Origin: Corynebacterium sp. J010B-136
GTDB lineage: Bacteria; Actinomycetota; Actinomycetes; Mycobacteriales; Mycobacteriaceae
Direction: 5' to 3'
DNA length: 64,000 nucleotides
Assembly (NCBI RefSeq): GCF_002967075.1
Contig: NZ_PUGE01000005.1
Location: 124,001-188,000 of the forward strand
The position numbers were made by a program, and so were the translations under genes. The notes beneath the pieces were generated by a model that searched no databases, was not told where the DNA came from, and saw only the letters and a list, made by a program, of their open reading frames with translations. Below, piece by piece: positions 49,759 through 59,789 of the stretch (its first letter is position 1; every line of letters starts with the position of its first letter).

Positions 49759-52700
49759 TTAATCTTCACCTTCCTTGCGGATCTTCATCTCAGAGTTTTG
49801 CCACCAGCCGGTGCGGGTGATTTCCTCGTAATTGATATCAGCTGGGTCTGGGGTGATACCAGCGGAGTTGGTGCGCAACTCGTACTTCTGGATTGCGCCC
49901 CAGTCACGTGCCCAGTCGCCGTCAAGGTAGGACGGGATCTCATAGGAGTAGTTGACTGCCTCAGCAGTAGCCATCGCGCCGCCGCCGGAGAAGGACTGGA
50001 AGTCGGTCAGGGAAGTCTGTGCAGGCGCATCCGGAAGGATACGGTACTCAGGGATTTCCGTGACACCAGCGAAGTGGTCAAAGGTGCGCTGGCATGGGAA
50101 CTGGAATGCCGTTGACCAGTCCAAAAGACCTGGGATGGAAGAGTCGAACTGTGAATTCAACGAGGTCAGCTCAGGTACACGCGGTGGGGTAAAGGCAAGC
50201 CAGGAATCTTCGTCGGTGGAGTCATCGACAGCCACCAAGCGAACCACGTTGGCTTCTTCAGGAATTTCATCGAGTGCGATGCGCAGGTTGCGCCACTTCG
50301 GTGCCGCGCCGACATCGCGAAGCTCGAGCTCACCAGTGTTGGTGACCTCATTGCCCTCACCAAGGGTGCCGTACTCCAGGGTCAGCTCCATGCCTTCTTG
50401 CTCAATGTCGTTGACATCGTGGTGGTAGATATCGCCCGCGGCAGAGACTGCCAGAACGGGAGTGTTTTCACCGGCTTGTTCTGGCAGGTTGTACCACTGC
50501 GTGGTCACCTCAGAGGTACCGCGCTGGCCGGAGTTATAGGAACCCAAAACCGGGACCTTGGTGTAGTCCAAGTTGAATGGCAGGTGCATGGTCGAGCCAT
50601 TGACACCATCAGTGCCGCGGATACCGCCGGAGGAAGTATCGGTGACATTTTCAGCATTGGCCTGGGCATTGGAGCCTGACTCCGAATCACCGGACTGTCC
50701 GCCAAGTGATGGATCGCTACTGGAGCTTGCCTGGTCCGAATCCGAAGAACCGGACTGGTTCGAACCAATCGCACCAACGGAAGCGGAGTTGAGGTTTTCA
50801 GGCTCAATATCTTCTGGGATGAAGTTTGGATCAAAGCCACGGTTTTCTTCATCCGGGTTGATCAAAGAATCACCGAGCTCACCTGTAACCGGGGTTAGGA
50901 AAGAATCATTGGTGTTGGTCTCAATCAACGCCGAATCAGCCATCTGGCAGACATTGCCACCCAAAGCCTTCAGGTTGCCTTGACCGACCGAGTAATTCGG
51001 CGACTGCGAGATATAGCCCTTGGCAAAGGAGAGGCAGGAAAAGGCCACGATGGCGATGCATGCAATAGCCAGCGGTGCAGACAAAATATTTGCCCAACGC
51101 TTCGTGGAGACCTGCGGCTGTTCAATGCCATGGTTCTTGCGGTAGTTATGCCGAAGCGCCTGGACGATGCCAATGGCGATGATGATAAGACCAATGACCA
51201 TGACCACGGTGGAGGCCTCAACGGCCATGAACTGAACAGAACGGTCCCACCATGGAATGCCGAAGGACGATACGTACCACCAGGCATTCCAGCCAGCTAA
51301 GGAGATAGCCATGAGCATGACTACCGATGCCACCGCGAAAGTACGCGCGCGGGTTGAGCGCATCGCAATTTGCGACAGAACGACGGCACCGAGTGCGGCA
51401 ATCACGCCGGCGATGCCCGCGTAAATACCGAAGTGGTGCGTCCACTTCGTTGGGGTGAACATGAGGAAGAACATGCTCAACGCCATGATGATGAGCAGGC
51501 GCTGGGTTGGGCCCTTCGGGGTGCCCAGAACCTTCTTATCGCGGATGAAGGCGTAGATGATCAACGCTAGCGAGAACAGCATGGTGAACATGGCGAAACG
51601 GCGCGTCAGCGAGCCATCAACCGAGCCTTCGAACAAAGTGGTGTAGCGAACGTATTCGTCGTACCAGTTCAGCGATGGGCCCACGGCAGAGCGCACGCGG
51701 GTGGATTCCAGGACCGTGGCCAAAGTTTGATCGCTAAAGACCAAGGCGATAACGCTGGTGCCTACTGCCAAGAAGGAAGCAATTAGTGGCAGCCACCCGC
51801 CGACGGATTCCTTGCGGCGGCTAAAGATAGAAAACAGTGCAGGCAAGCTGACTAGGAATACCCCTACGGCTAACAGACCAGTGGGGCCTGCGGTCAGCGT
51901 CAACGTTGCGGCAATGGTGCCGATAGCTGCTGGCAGCATGCGCGAAGTAGCAATCGAGCGTTCAAAAGATGCCCAAGTAAAGACCACGCCGAAAGCCACG
52001 ATGGGCTCTGGGCGAATACCGTTGTTGTATGGCAGCCAGAAGGCCAAGAACATAAACGCTGCGGTCCAGTGCGCGACGCGGCGGTCATTAATGACCGGAC
52101 CAAAGCGTGGCAGGATCTCGCGCGAGAGAATAAACCACGTCAACAGCGCCGCGATTAGCGTCGGGATACGCATGAAGACGGAGGTGGCCGAAATATTGGA
52201 GAGAAACGCCACGAGATCGTAGTACGGGGTGCCGAAAGGCGCCTCGGGAACGCCGTACCAGCGGTAGTAGTTGGCCATATACGTCGAGTGCTCTTTGACC
52301 CGACCCATGGTCAAAATAAAGCCATCATCAGAGGTATTAGCACCAAAGATGTGCCAGAAGCCCAAGATGGCAGCCACAACGCCATCAAGTGGGCGTACCT
52401 GCTTCCAGGTTGCTGGCATGAAGCTAATCTTCTTGCCGTCCAAGCGGTCCATGCGCGCGATGCACACCAAAGCAGCCAGCATCATGATGCCGCCACCAAT
52501 CATCGCCACCAGCTTGATGGTGGACGGCGAAGAGGTAAACCGGGAGTTGATTTCCACGTGGACATTCATCCCGGCATCGGAAAGCTGCGCGAGGTTTTGC
52601 GGGGTATCTTCAATCTCAGTAAAGACACCAACTACCTGCGGACGCAGGTCATCTTCAGATTCCTCGGTGAAATCACCAACGCTGACGGTGGTGCCATCTT

Positions 52701-53148
52701 CGACGGCGTTGATAGTCAACACGTCGTCATCGTTAAGCTGCGAAACCTGCTCGGCGGAAAGCGAGAGCACAACCTCATCTAAGGAGATAACCGAAAGGCC
52801 ATCTTCTCCCGCACGCACAAACATGCCGCGGTTCGATGCTTCCTCTGACTCCGGTGGAACCGTGCCATAGAGCATGTCCTGGCCCTCGCGGAGCATATCG
52901 ATAGCAGCGACCGGAATGGCAGCATCAATTTCTTCCGGGGAGACGGAAATCAGCGGCGCAGTCACCGAATTCAAAGAATCATTCGCTGGCCAGTCAAAAG
53001 AAGACTGAGTCTGCGTAACTGGCAAAAATGGGGTGGCTAAAAACAACACGAAGCCTAAAAGGCCGGTGATGATTGCAGCAAGGCGCAGCCCCTTGGGTGC
53101 GCGGCGCGCGCTTAGCTCAGGTAGCTCGGCGGTGTAGACATCATTCAC
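49759..53148 (-). CDS. emb: arabinosyltransferase Emb
   Basis: A 1129-residue GT-C arabinofuranosyltransferase that extends arabinan of the cell-wall arabinogalactan and lipoarabinomannan, using decaprenyl-phosphoryl arabinose. It is the ethambutol target. There are about thirteen helices; the catalytic Asp274-Asp275 lie in the outer loop sequence ANTSDDGFILTMGR, as in EmbC. The large C-terminal outer domain has a Ser-rich low-complexity insertion of about forty residues. The gene follows aftA by 11 bases in the same operon. The single Emb protein of corynebacteria replaces the EmbA, B and C of mycobacteria. Confidence 0.94.
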   Translation of the reverse strand: MNDVYTAELPELSARRAPKGLRLAAIITGLLGFVLFLATPFLPVTQTQSSFDWPANDSLNSVTAPLISVSPEEIDAAIPVAAIDMLREGQDMLYGTVPPESEEASNRGMFVRAGEDGLSVISLDEVVLSLSAEQVSQLNDDDVLTINAVEDGTTVSVGDFTEESEDDLRPQVVGVFTEIEDTPQNLAQLSDAGMNVHVEINSRFTSSPSTIKLVAMIGGGIMMLAALVCIARMDRLDGKKISFMPATWKQVRPLDGVVAAILGFWHIFGANTSDDGFILTMGRVKEHSTYMANYYRWYGVPEAPFGTPYYDLVAFLSNISATSVFMRIPTLIAALLTWFILSREILPRFGPVINDRRVAHWTAAFMFLAFWLPYNNGIRPEPIVAFGVVFTWASFERSIATSRMLPAAIGTIAATLTLTAGPTGLLAVGVFLVSLPALFSIFSRRKESVGGWLPLIASFLAVGTSVIALVFSDQTLATVLESTRVRSAVGPSLNWYDEYVRYTTLFEGSVDGSLTRRFAMFTMLFSLALIIYAFIRDKKVLGTPKGPTQRLLIIMALSMFFLMFTPTKWTHHFGIYAGIAGVIAALGAVVLSQIAMRSTRARTFAVASVVMLMAISLAGWNAWWYVSSFGIPWWDRSVQFMAVEASTVVMVIGLIIIAIGIVQALRHNYRKNHGIEQPQVSTKRWANILSAPLAIACIAIVAFSCLSFAKGYISQSPNYSVGQGNLKALGGNVCQMADSALIETNTNDSFLTPVTGELGDSLINPDEENRGFDPNFIPEDIEPENLNSASVGAIGSNQSGSSDSDQASSSSDPSLGGQSGDSESGSNAQANAENVTDTSSGGIRGTDGVNGSTMHLPFNLDYTKVPVLGSYNSGQRGTSEVTTQWYNLPEQAGENTPVLAVSAAGDIYHHDVNDIEQEGMELTLEYGTLGEGNEVTNTGELELRDVGAAPKWRNLRIALDEIPEEANVVRLVAVDDSTDEDSWLAFTPPRVPELTSLNSQFDSSIPGLLDWSTAFQFPCQRTFDHFAGVTEIPEYRILPDAPAQTSLTDFQSFSGGGAMATAEAVNYSYEIPSYLDGDWARDWGAIQKYELRTNSAGITPDPADINYEEITRTGWWQNSEMKIRKEGED

Positions 53149-53159
53149 GACAAAATACC

Positions 53160-55100
53160 TTAGTTCACTCGAGCGGCGACGACGAAAGGCCCAATCTGCC
53201 TAACGTCCCAGAGATCGGAATCGTTGAAGACCTCTGGGTCAAACAAAATCGCGTCATAACGGACATTGGGCTGGTTAGGGAAGATATCCACCGCCAGGTG
53301 CGCCTTGTAACCATCATCGGGCGATTCAATATCGCCGCGGAAGATCATGGCATTGGGCACATCCCACGGGTTGTTTTCTAGCGTGTCGACGAATTCCTGC
53401 GGGCTCTGGTCCCAAGAATTTTCTGCCCACGTAGACATCTCTTCGTTGCGCTGTTTAAACTGCCCCAGCGGATTGGCGTAGTGCGCGGTAAAAGCATTGA
53501 AGCCGTAGTACGGGTAATAGGCCATAAAGAGCTTCTCATCCGTCATTACGACATCAGCGTTGTGGTCTTGGAAGAACTCATCGATCTCGCTGTAGTATCG
53601 TGCGGAGTCAGCAGGGAATTTATCAGCGCGCTCACCGTTGCCGTCGGTATCGGAGTAGGCATTATCAATCGCGGTCTGGTGCTCCGCAGGGATTTCTTGC
53701 ATGTAAAAAATTCCTGCCAACGCGGTAATGACTGCGACCACCGCGGCGAGGTATTCGCGGGTGCGATATTGCTCGTAGAGATGAGCAAGACCCAAAACAC
53801 CAGCGGTAGCCATAATCAGCACGACGAGGATTTCTAGGCGGAAACCCAAAAGCGTCGTGCCCAATAGTGGCAGCACCATGGATGCGACAATCCACAGGTA
53901 CACGCCAATGAGCGCCCACCCCAGCGTGCGAATGTGGACGTTTTTAACGCGAATGACCAAGTAAACAATGCCGATCAGACACAGCAGGCCAACTATGGAC
54001 GGTGCCAAAAACGGCACGGGTATTTCGGTGCCCTCGGCCGGTAGATAGTGCTGGGCAGCAGTTTCGGTGGGGAAGTCCGCGCGCAGAACGGCGAGGAGAT
54101 AAGGCCCCCATGCGATTGCGGCAATGGCCAAAGAACCAAATCCAATAACCGCTAGCCGCACAATCGGTTTGAAGGATCGTTCCACAATCGCGGTCACCAG
54201 AGCCACGAAAGACACGACCGTGACAGCAATCGCGCCGGTAAATAGTGTGTAGAACGTCGCTGAGATTCCCAGGAATACCAACAGTCCCGCGGTGGCTCCC
54301 CAGGAACCGTGGAAAGCGCGCGAGCACATGATCGCTGCGGCTGGAACACCCAGCGCAATAACAGCGGAGTATGGTTCATCGACAGCTAGCGTCAGCGTCA
54401 ACGCGGTGGTGGTCAACGCAATGACCGTGCCCAAAGGCAAAGAACCCGTTAAGCGCTGCCAGACAGGAACCAACAAGCAGCAAGCCATGGCGATAGAAAC
54501 CAAAGACCACGGCTGGAATGCTTCCCAACCTTGCAACCCCAAAAGATTGGCCATGCGCCCGCCGAGCCAGAACCAACCCATGGGATAAAAGGTGGGCATG
54601 TCAGCATAGTTCATATCCGCATAGCCGCCCTCGACGGTCATGCGGGTCAAAAACTGGGTGCGAAAGACCTGGTCAACCTGAATACCGTGCAGCCACAACT
54701 TGGAAGCCGACAGCGGCATCCCCAAACTACAGATGACAATCAGCGCGGGGGATAGATAAGCCACCACGACCGTTAGCCATGCCAGTGGCCCTTTGCTCTG
54801 TACACCGCGTTTGGTCCACAGATACAACAAGCCTGCGACGATTACTACCGTGACCACAATGCCCGCAGTGGATAGACCGCGGGTGACCATCGAGGTATTA
54901 AAAGCCGGCAAAGATACCTGTTTGAACACAAACCAGGCTATTAACGTAACTAAGCCGCCACCGATGGCCGCTGCAGCCATACCGACTAAGACGCCAAGGA
55001 AACTTGTCGTATCGCGAGTTGCGGGCGTGAGCGAATGGGTATCGCGCACTGGGGTGGAATCGGCAGGCGGGTTGGCCTCCGCTGAATGGGTCACAGTCAT
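53160..55100 (-). CDS. aftA: galactan 5-O-arabinofuranosyltransferase AftA
   Basis: A 646-residue GT-C enzyme that attaches the first arabinofuranose to galactan, priming the chain for Emb. It has about eleven helices and an outer C-terminal domain. An early outer loop holds the acidic pair region EGGYADMNYADMPTFYPMGWFW, likely including catalytic and lipid-donor-binding residues. It sits just before emb, as in other mycolata. A strong hairpin upstream (55139-55176) separates it from dprE2, so it may have its own promoter. Confidence 0.92.
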   Translation of the reverse strand: MTVTHSAEANPPADSTPVRDTHSLTPATRDTTSFLGVLVGMAAAAIGGGLVTLIAWFVFKQVSLPAFNTSMVTRGLSTAGIVVTVVIVAGLLYLWTKRGVQSKGPLAWLTVVVAYLSPALIVICSLGMPLSASKLWLHGIQVDQVFRTQFLTRMTVEGGYADMNYADMPTFYPMGWFWLGGRMANLLGLQGWEAFQPWSLVSIAMACCLLVPVWQRLTGSLPLGTVIALTTTALTLTLAVDEPYSAVIALGVPAAAIMCSRAFHGSWGATAGLLVFLGISATFYTLFTGAIAVTVVSFVALVTAIVERSFKPIVRLAVIGFGSLAIAAIAWGPYLLAVLRADFPTETAAQHYLPAEGTEIPVPFLAPSIVGLLCLIGIVYLVIRVKNVHIRTLGWALIGVYLWIVASMVLPLLGTTLLGFRLEILVVLIMATAGVLGLAHLYEQYRTREYLAAVVAVITALAGIFYMQEIPAEHQTAIDNAYSDTDGNGERADKFPADSARYYSEIDEFFQDHNADVVMTDEKLFMAYYPYYGFNAFTAHYANPLGQFKQRNEEMSTWAENSWDQSPQEFVDTLENNPWDVPNAMIFRGDIESPDDGYKAHLAVDIFPNQPNVRYDAILFDPEVFNDSDLWDVRQIGPFVVAARVN

Positions 55101-55138
55101 GGGGTTAGTCTCCCATACATAGGCGTTATTCCTTGCTA

Positions 55139-55176
55139 AAGGCCGCTTCCATAAATCTAAACGTGGAAGCGGCCTT
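55139..55176. terminator. hairpin between dprE2 and aftA
   Basis: AAGGCCGCTTCCA and TGGAAGCGGCCTT form a perfect 13-bp stem with a 12-base loop. T tracts are weak on the minus strand and A-rich sequence follows on the plus strand. It may attenuate read-through from dprE1-dprE2 into aftA-emb. Confidence 0.55.
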
Positions 55177-55225
55177 AAAAATCAGAGGTCGAAGAGCATG
55201 AAATTATGAAGTCCGGCTCAAGGTC

Positions 55226-55984
55226 TTAAAACGGCAAACGACGGAAGATCGACTGCGGAATGAACTTGAATGCCAAAGAAACGTACTGGAACAGTGGGTG
55301 GACAAAGATGGAATCCTTGCCTTCCAACACTGCCTTGACGGTTGCTTCAGCGACCTCATCAACGTTAACGGTCAGCGGTGCTTCACCAGCATCAGCAGAC
55401 ATCTTGGTACGAACCTGGCCGGGACGAACAACCAAAACATTGACGCCAGTGCCACGCAGTGCCTCATTGAGGTTGACGTAGAAACCATCGGTGCCGGCCT
55501 TGGATGCGCCGTAGACAAAGTTCGAACGACGCACGCGCATACCAGCAACAGAGCTCATCGCCACGATGGTGCCATGTCCCTGCGCCTTGAACTTCTTGCC
55601 CAGCAAGACACCAACAGATACAGGTGCGGTGTAGTTGATCTGCGCAGAAGCCACGGCCTTTGCCTGGTCCTGCCACAGTTCTTCCTGGTCACCCAAAGTG
55701 CCAAAAGCTACAACAGCAACGTCAACATCGCCGCGCTCAAATGCCTTGTCGATGACCTGTGGGTGGGACTCAAAGTCAGTCGCATCGAAGTCAATAACTT
55801 CAACGTCTGCACCCTGCGCCTTCAAAGACTCCACCGCATCAGTAATGCGTGGGGAATCAGCGCGCGCCGCAAGGGATACTTTGGCTGGTCCGTTCTCTAA
55901 GAACTCGGAGATAATTCCCAGTCCGATTTCGCTGGTGCCGCCGAGCAGCAGCAGGTGTTGTGCTTGTCCAGTTGCGTTAAGCAT
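55226..55984 (-). CDS. dprE2: decaprenyl-phosphoryl-2-ketoribose reductase DprE2
   Basis: A 252-residue short-chain dehydrogenase that reduces decaprenyl-phosphoryl 2-keto-ribose to the arabinose form, completing the epimerisation begun by DprE1. NAD site HLLLLGGTSEIGLGI; catalytic serine and Tyr-x3-Lys in MSSVAGMRVRRSNFVYGASKAG. ATG 55984 with AAAGGA upstream gives the family N-terminus; a frame from 56053 overlaps dprE1. It follows dprE1 by 13 bases, so the two enzymes are made together. Confidence 0.94.
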   Translation of the reverse strand: MLNATGQAQHLLLLGGTSEIGLGIISEFLENGPAKVSLAARADSPRITDAVESLKAQGADVEVIDFDATDFESHPQVIDKAFERGDVDVAVVAFGTLGDQEELWQDQAKAVASAQINYTAPVSVGVLLGKKFKAQGHGTIVAMSSVAGMRVRRSNFVYGASKAGTDGFYVNLNEALRGTGVNVLVVRPGQVRTKMSADAGEAPLTVNVDEVAEATVKAVLEGKDSIFVHPLFQYVSLAFKFIPQSIFRRLPF

Positions 55985-55997
55985 GAAGATTCCTTTC

Positions 55998-57413
55998 TTA
56001 GCGCAGCTCGAGGCGGCGTGACATATCGGAGGCGAAGACGCCCGTTGGGTCAATGTTGTTGCGGGTCTTGAGCCAGCCTTCTAGCTCTGGGTACATGGTG
56101 TGGAAATTCTCCGCAGAGGTGCGGGATTCCTTAGCCAAGTACAAACGGCCGCCGAATTCCATGACGCGCTTATCCAAATCATCCAAGAATTCACCCAGAC
56201 CTGGACGAATAGGGAAGTCCACGCAGACGTTCCAGCCTGGCATTGGGTAGCTCAATGGCGCCTTGTTACCTGGGCCGAACAGCTTGAACACGTTCAGCGC
56301 GGAGTAGTGGCCAGACTTCTGCATATCGCGGATGATGTCCTTGAAAGGTTCAACAGCGTCCATTGGAACCACGAACTGGTACTGCAAGAAGCCCTTGGAA
56401 CCGTAGCCACGGTTCCACTCACCGATGAGGTCGAGTGGCTGGTAGAACTGTGTCAGGTTCTTGACCTGGTTCTTCGCCGGTGCGCCCATGGCGTAGTAGG
56501 CCTCACCGATGGCCATGAGTGAAAGCTTATTCATGGTCCAGGATGGGAAGATATCTGGCACGGTCATCAGCTGCGGTGCGTTGAACTTCAACGGATCGGC
56601 AGCGAGTTTCGGTGCGAATTCTTCTAACTGCTCCAGCGTGGCCAAAGAACCACGGGAGATAGTAGAGCGGCCCAGCTTCGGCTCAGGTGAGATTACGTCG
56701 AACCAAGCGGAAGAATAGGTGTAGTTGTGCTCAGAACCATCAGAGTGTGCAGCAACGGTTTCATCCAGGTTGCTGGTGCGCTCAGTATCCGCGATGAAGT
56801 ACGCGGTTTCGGTCTTGGTCATGCGGATCTTCGCGCGCAAGATAATACCGGTTAGACCCATACCGCCGACGGTGGCCCAGAATAGCTCTGCATCTGGGTC
56901 ATCCTCGCTGCCTTCGGGCGTCAGGTGCAGCACCCGGCCATCAGCAACCAGCAGTTCCATCGAGGTGACGTGGTCGCCGAAGGAACCTTCGGAGTGGTGG
57001 TTCTTGCCGTGAATATCTGGACCAATAGCGCCGCCGATGGTGACCTGGCGGGTACCAGGAAGTACCGGAACCCACAGGCCAAACGGCAGGGCAGCCTTCA
57101 TCAGCTGGTCTAGGGTGACACCGGCATCAACATCAACGATTGCTGATTCCGGGTCGATGGAGTGAATACGGTTAAGCGACTGCATGTCAATGACAAGGCC
57201 GCCGGCATTTTGCGCTGGGTCGCCGTAGGAACGACCCATGCCGCGGGCGATGACGCCGCGGCGCAGGTGATCTGGCTTATCTGCATTGTCATCGGCGACC
57301 ATGGCAACGGCCTGACGGATTTCATCAACGTCGGCGGTTGCCAGCACATGTGCGGTTGTAGGAGCCGTGCGGCCCCAGCCATGTAAAGATTTTACGGTGG
57401 TGTGCAATTCCAT
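55998..57413 (-). CDS. dprE1: decaprenyl-phosphoryl-ribose 2'-oxidase DprE1
   Basis: A 471-residue FAD oxidase of the vanillyl-alcohol-oxidase fold. It oxidises the ribosyl C2 of decaprenyl-phosphoryl ribose, the first step to the sole arabinan donor. FAD-binding motifs are RGMGRSYGD and [23 protein letters not shown]. Cys397 (GWNVCVDFP) corresponds to the cysteine that benzothiazinones bind covalently, and Lys428 ([12 protein letters not shown]) to the catalytic lysine of the mycobacterial enzyme. Length is normal. First gene of the dprE1-dprE2 pair. Confidence 0.95.
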   Translation of the reverse strand: MELHTTVKSLHGWGRTAPTTAHVLATADVDEIRQAVAMVADDNADKPDHLRRGVIARGMGRSYGDPAQNAGGLVIDMQSLNRIHSIDPESAIVDVDAGVTLDQLMKAALPFGLWVPVLPGTRQVTIGGAIGPDIHGKNHHSEGSFGDHVTSMELLVADGRVLHLTPEGSEDDPDAELFWATVGGMGLTGIILRAKIRMTKTETAYFIADTERTSNLDETVAAHSDGSEHNYTYSSAWFDVISPEPKLGRSTISRGSLATLEQLEEFAPKLAADPLKFNAPQLMTVPDIFPSWTMNKLSLMAIGEAYYAMGAPAKNQVKNLTQFYQPLDLIGEWNRGYGSKGFLQYQFVVPMDAVEPFKDIIRDMQKSGHYSALNVFKLFGPGNKAPLSYPMPGWNVCVDFPIRPGLGEFLDDLDKRVMEFGGRLYLAKESRTSAENFHTMYPELEGWLKTRNNIDPTGVFASDMSRRLELR

Positions 57414-57520
57414 AATTTCAAAGCTTACCTAGCTTTAGGGATACAACACCTAACCAACGGGGCTCATTCACCGATTACACAGGTGATTTTCAGTACAAGG
57501 ATCCGCGATTCGGATATTTC

Positions 57521-59086
57521 CTACACATCCTCAGTAGTTTCTTGGTCTGGCCGACCCATGCCAGCACTAGGTTGCGGAGCAGTTTCGCTTAACGATGCCA
57601 AACTCGACCTAATACTTTCCGCCACCGTCGTCGCACCCTCGTCACCTGCTTCTTCTGCACGTGTGGCCAGTTCATTGAGCGTTTCTTCGGCATAGCCGCT
57701 GGCAATCAGTTGCTCATATAGCTCGGAATAAGCTTGCTCATACATGGCGTAGAACTCTTCATTGTCCAAGAAGCGTTCCTTGAGGATGCCACTGTCGCTG
57801 CCACCGCCTGGGCCTGCGCCTTCACGTTCATCGCCACCCGGCATTTGGCCACCGCCTGGCATCTCACCGTCCTGCGGCATCTGGGGCATCTCCATTCCCT
57901 CAGGCATTTCCATGTCATCGGGAAGCGCCGGCATTTCTGATTGGGTGTTTGTGTCGGGCTGCATGCCGCCCATGCCACCACCCATACCGCCGCCTCCGCC
58001 CATCATTCCGGATAGCGCCATGTTGAGGTCCCACGACAAGACCGTGAATTGCTTCTCGGTCGTGTCGTACCAGAGGTAGTAGTTATTACCGGGGCCATCC
58101 ATTGCGTCATTATTGGATAAGATTTCTTGGGTGGCTAAGTACTTGGCAAAAGACTCGGTATCAACATAATCATCGAGTTCCTCGGCGAATTCCTCATCAG
58201 TGGACTCATTGAGGAACTTCATCAGCGTCATTACCGGCTGCAGGTCATAAGCGCCTTCAGCATTGATCTGTTTAAAGGAATCCTCATAATCTGTTGGATC
58301 ATCGCCCAGATAATCCAGGGATCCACCGGCGCGGGCTTTGTACAATACGCCGCTGCCCAGTTCATCGGCCCACTGTTCATCTGGCGTGTCCACCACGATG
58401 CGGGCAGCGCTTTCGCTTCCGTTTACCGTGACTGAAGTAAAGGTGTAATCCTGGGTCACCTGACCACTCTCGGCGGTGAGTTCCAAAGCGAGCGCTTCAT
58501 TAATTGCCACATCGGAACCACTAGCAGCCGGACGCAGGGCAATCTCCGTCATGCCCTGGTAGGCACGGCCTTCTTCATATTCATCAAAGCTAATGAGCCA
58601 CGGTAATTCCTCCGGGTTATCTTCAGAAAGCTGCGTCATGCCACCGGGGCCACCACCTTCGCCGCCACCCATGCTGTTTCCACTAAGTGACTGCAAGGTG
58701 GAGTTGCCCTTGAGGCGAAGACCGACATCTTCAATCAAGGTGCCATCGATAGTGATATCGGCACGGATATATTCTTTCTCGCCGTCTTCGCGGAAAGTGC
58801 TGAGCATTTCTTCGTATTCTGCTTGGTCGAAGGTGATGTCAATGGTGTGCGTGGTGGCATCGAAAAGCTCTGCGTCACCGTCGATGTCATTGACGATGAC
58901 CGTCTCCGAAACTAGTTCTGAGGTGATGTACGGACGAACCATCGAGGTGCCAAATGCGAGCGCGATGGCTAAGCACACGGCGATTGCTGCAATCAGCAAC
59001 TTCCAGTGATGCCGCAAGCGAACCGGCAAACGGTGGCGCAGCGAAGTAGAAGTGTTATTGGTGGGTTGTTCAAGTGAATGCGACAT
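57521..59086 (-). CDS. CotH kinase family protein with Met/Gly-rich insertion
   Basis: A 521-residue protein with an N-terminal anchor (residues 29-47) and an outer CotH atypical kinase domain. Kinase parts include LRLKGNSTLQS near 124, SGVLYKARAGGS near 245 and LSWDLNMALSG near 350, holding the metal aspartate. Directly after that motif lies an unusual 55-residue insert (361-415) with thirteen methionines, plus a Gly/Pro stretch; a shorter Gly-rich loop is at 138-150. Known CotH proteins phosphorylate serine in coat proteins or glutamylate partners. It is two bases behind the DUF4956 gene and is the last gene of the VTC-DUF4956-CotH operon. Confidence 0.85.
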   Translation of the reverse strand: MSHSLEQPTNNTSTSLRHRLPVRLRHHWKLLIAAIAVCLAIALAFGTSMVRPYITSELVSETVIVNDIDGDAELFDATTHTIDITFDQAEYEEMLSTFREDGEKEYIRADITIDGTLIEDVGLRLKGNSTLQSLSGNSMGGGEGGGPGGMTQLSEDNPEELPWLISFDEYEEGRAYQGMTEIALRPAASGSDVAINEALALELTAESGQVTQDYTFTSVTVNGSESAARIVVDTPDEQWADELGSGVLYKARAGGSLDYLGDDPTDYEDSFKQINAEGAYDLQPVMTLMKFLNESTDEEFAEELDDYVDTESFAKYLATQEILSNNDAMDGPGNNYYLWYDTTEKQFTVLSWDLNMALSGMMGGGGGMGGGMGGMQPDTNTQSEMPALPDDMEMPEGMEMPQMPQDGEMPGGGQMPGGDEREGAGPGGGSDSGILKERFLDNEEFYAMYEQAYSELYEQLIASGYAEETLNELATRAEEAGDEGATTVAESIRSSLASLSETAPQPSAGMGRPDQETTEDV

Positions 59087-59088
59087 GG

Positions 59089-59775
59089 TTACATATCCGT
59101 CTGGTCATAGCCAGTGAGCACGGTGGCCTTTTGCCCGGCGTTGATTACGCGCAGCTCACTGATGAGATCTGAGGCTTTAACGCCCTTCTTCAACCTTGCG
59201 GTGTAGCTGTATTCCAGCAAGGAGCCGCCGCGAACGCTTTCGGTACTAATGAGTTCGTATTCGGTGGTGTTGCGGATCAGGATGTCGTCAATGATTGGTG
59301 CGTAGTCATCGCCATCGGCAGGCACCTGCAGCTTGATGACCTGGCGTTGGACATCGAGTGCGAACCAGTTGAAGCGGTGCATAACCACAATGACCGCGCA
59401 GATAACAATGGTGGCGATGACAGCCAAGGAGTAGAAGCGGGTACCGCAGGCCATGCCGATGCCCATGACGAGGAAGATGAAGCCGACGTCGCGGGTTTCT
59501 TTGATGGCGTTACGGAACCTGACCACTGAGAGCGCGCCGACCAATGCGAAGGCGCGGGCAATATTAGAGCCCACAATCAGCATGATGAGCGTGATGAGCA
59601 TGCCGAGGATAATCAGGGTTTGCACATAGCTTTGGCTGTAGCTGATGTTTTTATGGGTATTGCGATACACCCACGCCACGACCAAGCTGCAGACCAAGGA
59701 GAGGGAGAGCGATAACAGGACGTCGGCGATGCTGAAAGTGCCGGAGAGGTCAGTGAGACCGAAATCGAGGTTCAT
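59089..59775 (-). CDS. DUF4956 membrane protein
   Basis: A 228-residue protein with four helices in the first 125 residues and a soluble C-terminal part. SQSYVQTLIILGMLITLIMLIVG and VRFRNAIKETRDVGFIFLVMGIGMACG are typical DUF4956 (MgtC-like) segments. Function is unknown. It sits between the VTC-domain and CotH genes (14 and 2 bases), a combination I recall from other bacterial genomes, so the three probably act as one membrane machine. Confidence 0.85.
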   Translation of the reverse strand: MNLDFGLTDLSGTFSIADVLLSLSLSLVCSLVVAWVYRNTHKNISYSQSYVQTLIILGMLITLIMLIVGSNIARAFALVGALSVVRFRNAIKETRDVGFIFLVMGIGMACGTRFYSLAVIATIVICAVIVVMHRFNWFALDVQRQVIKLQVPADGDDYAPIIDDILIRNTTEYELISTESVRGGSLLEYSYTARLKKGVKASDLISELRVINAGQKATVLTGYDQTDM

Positions 59776-59789
59776 GGAAGGTCTTTTTT

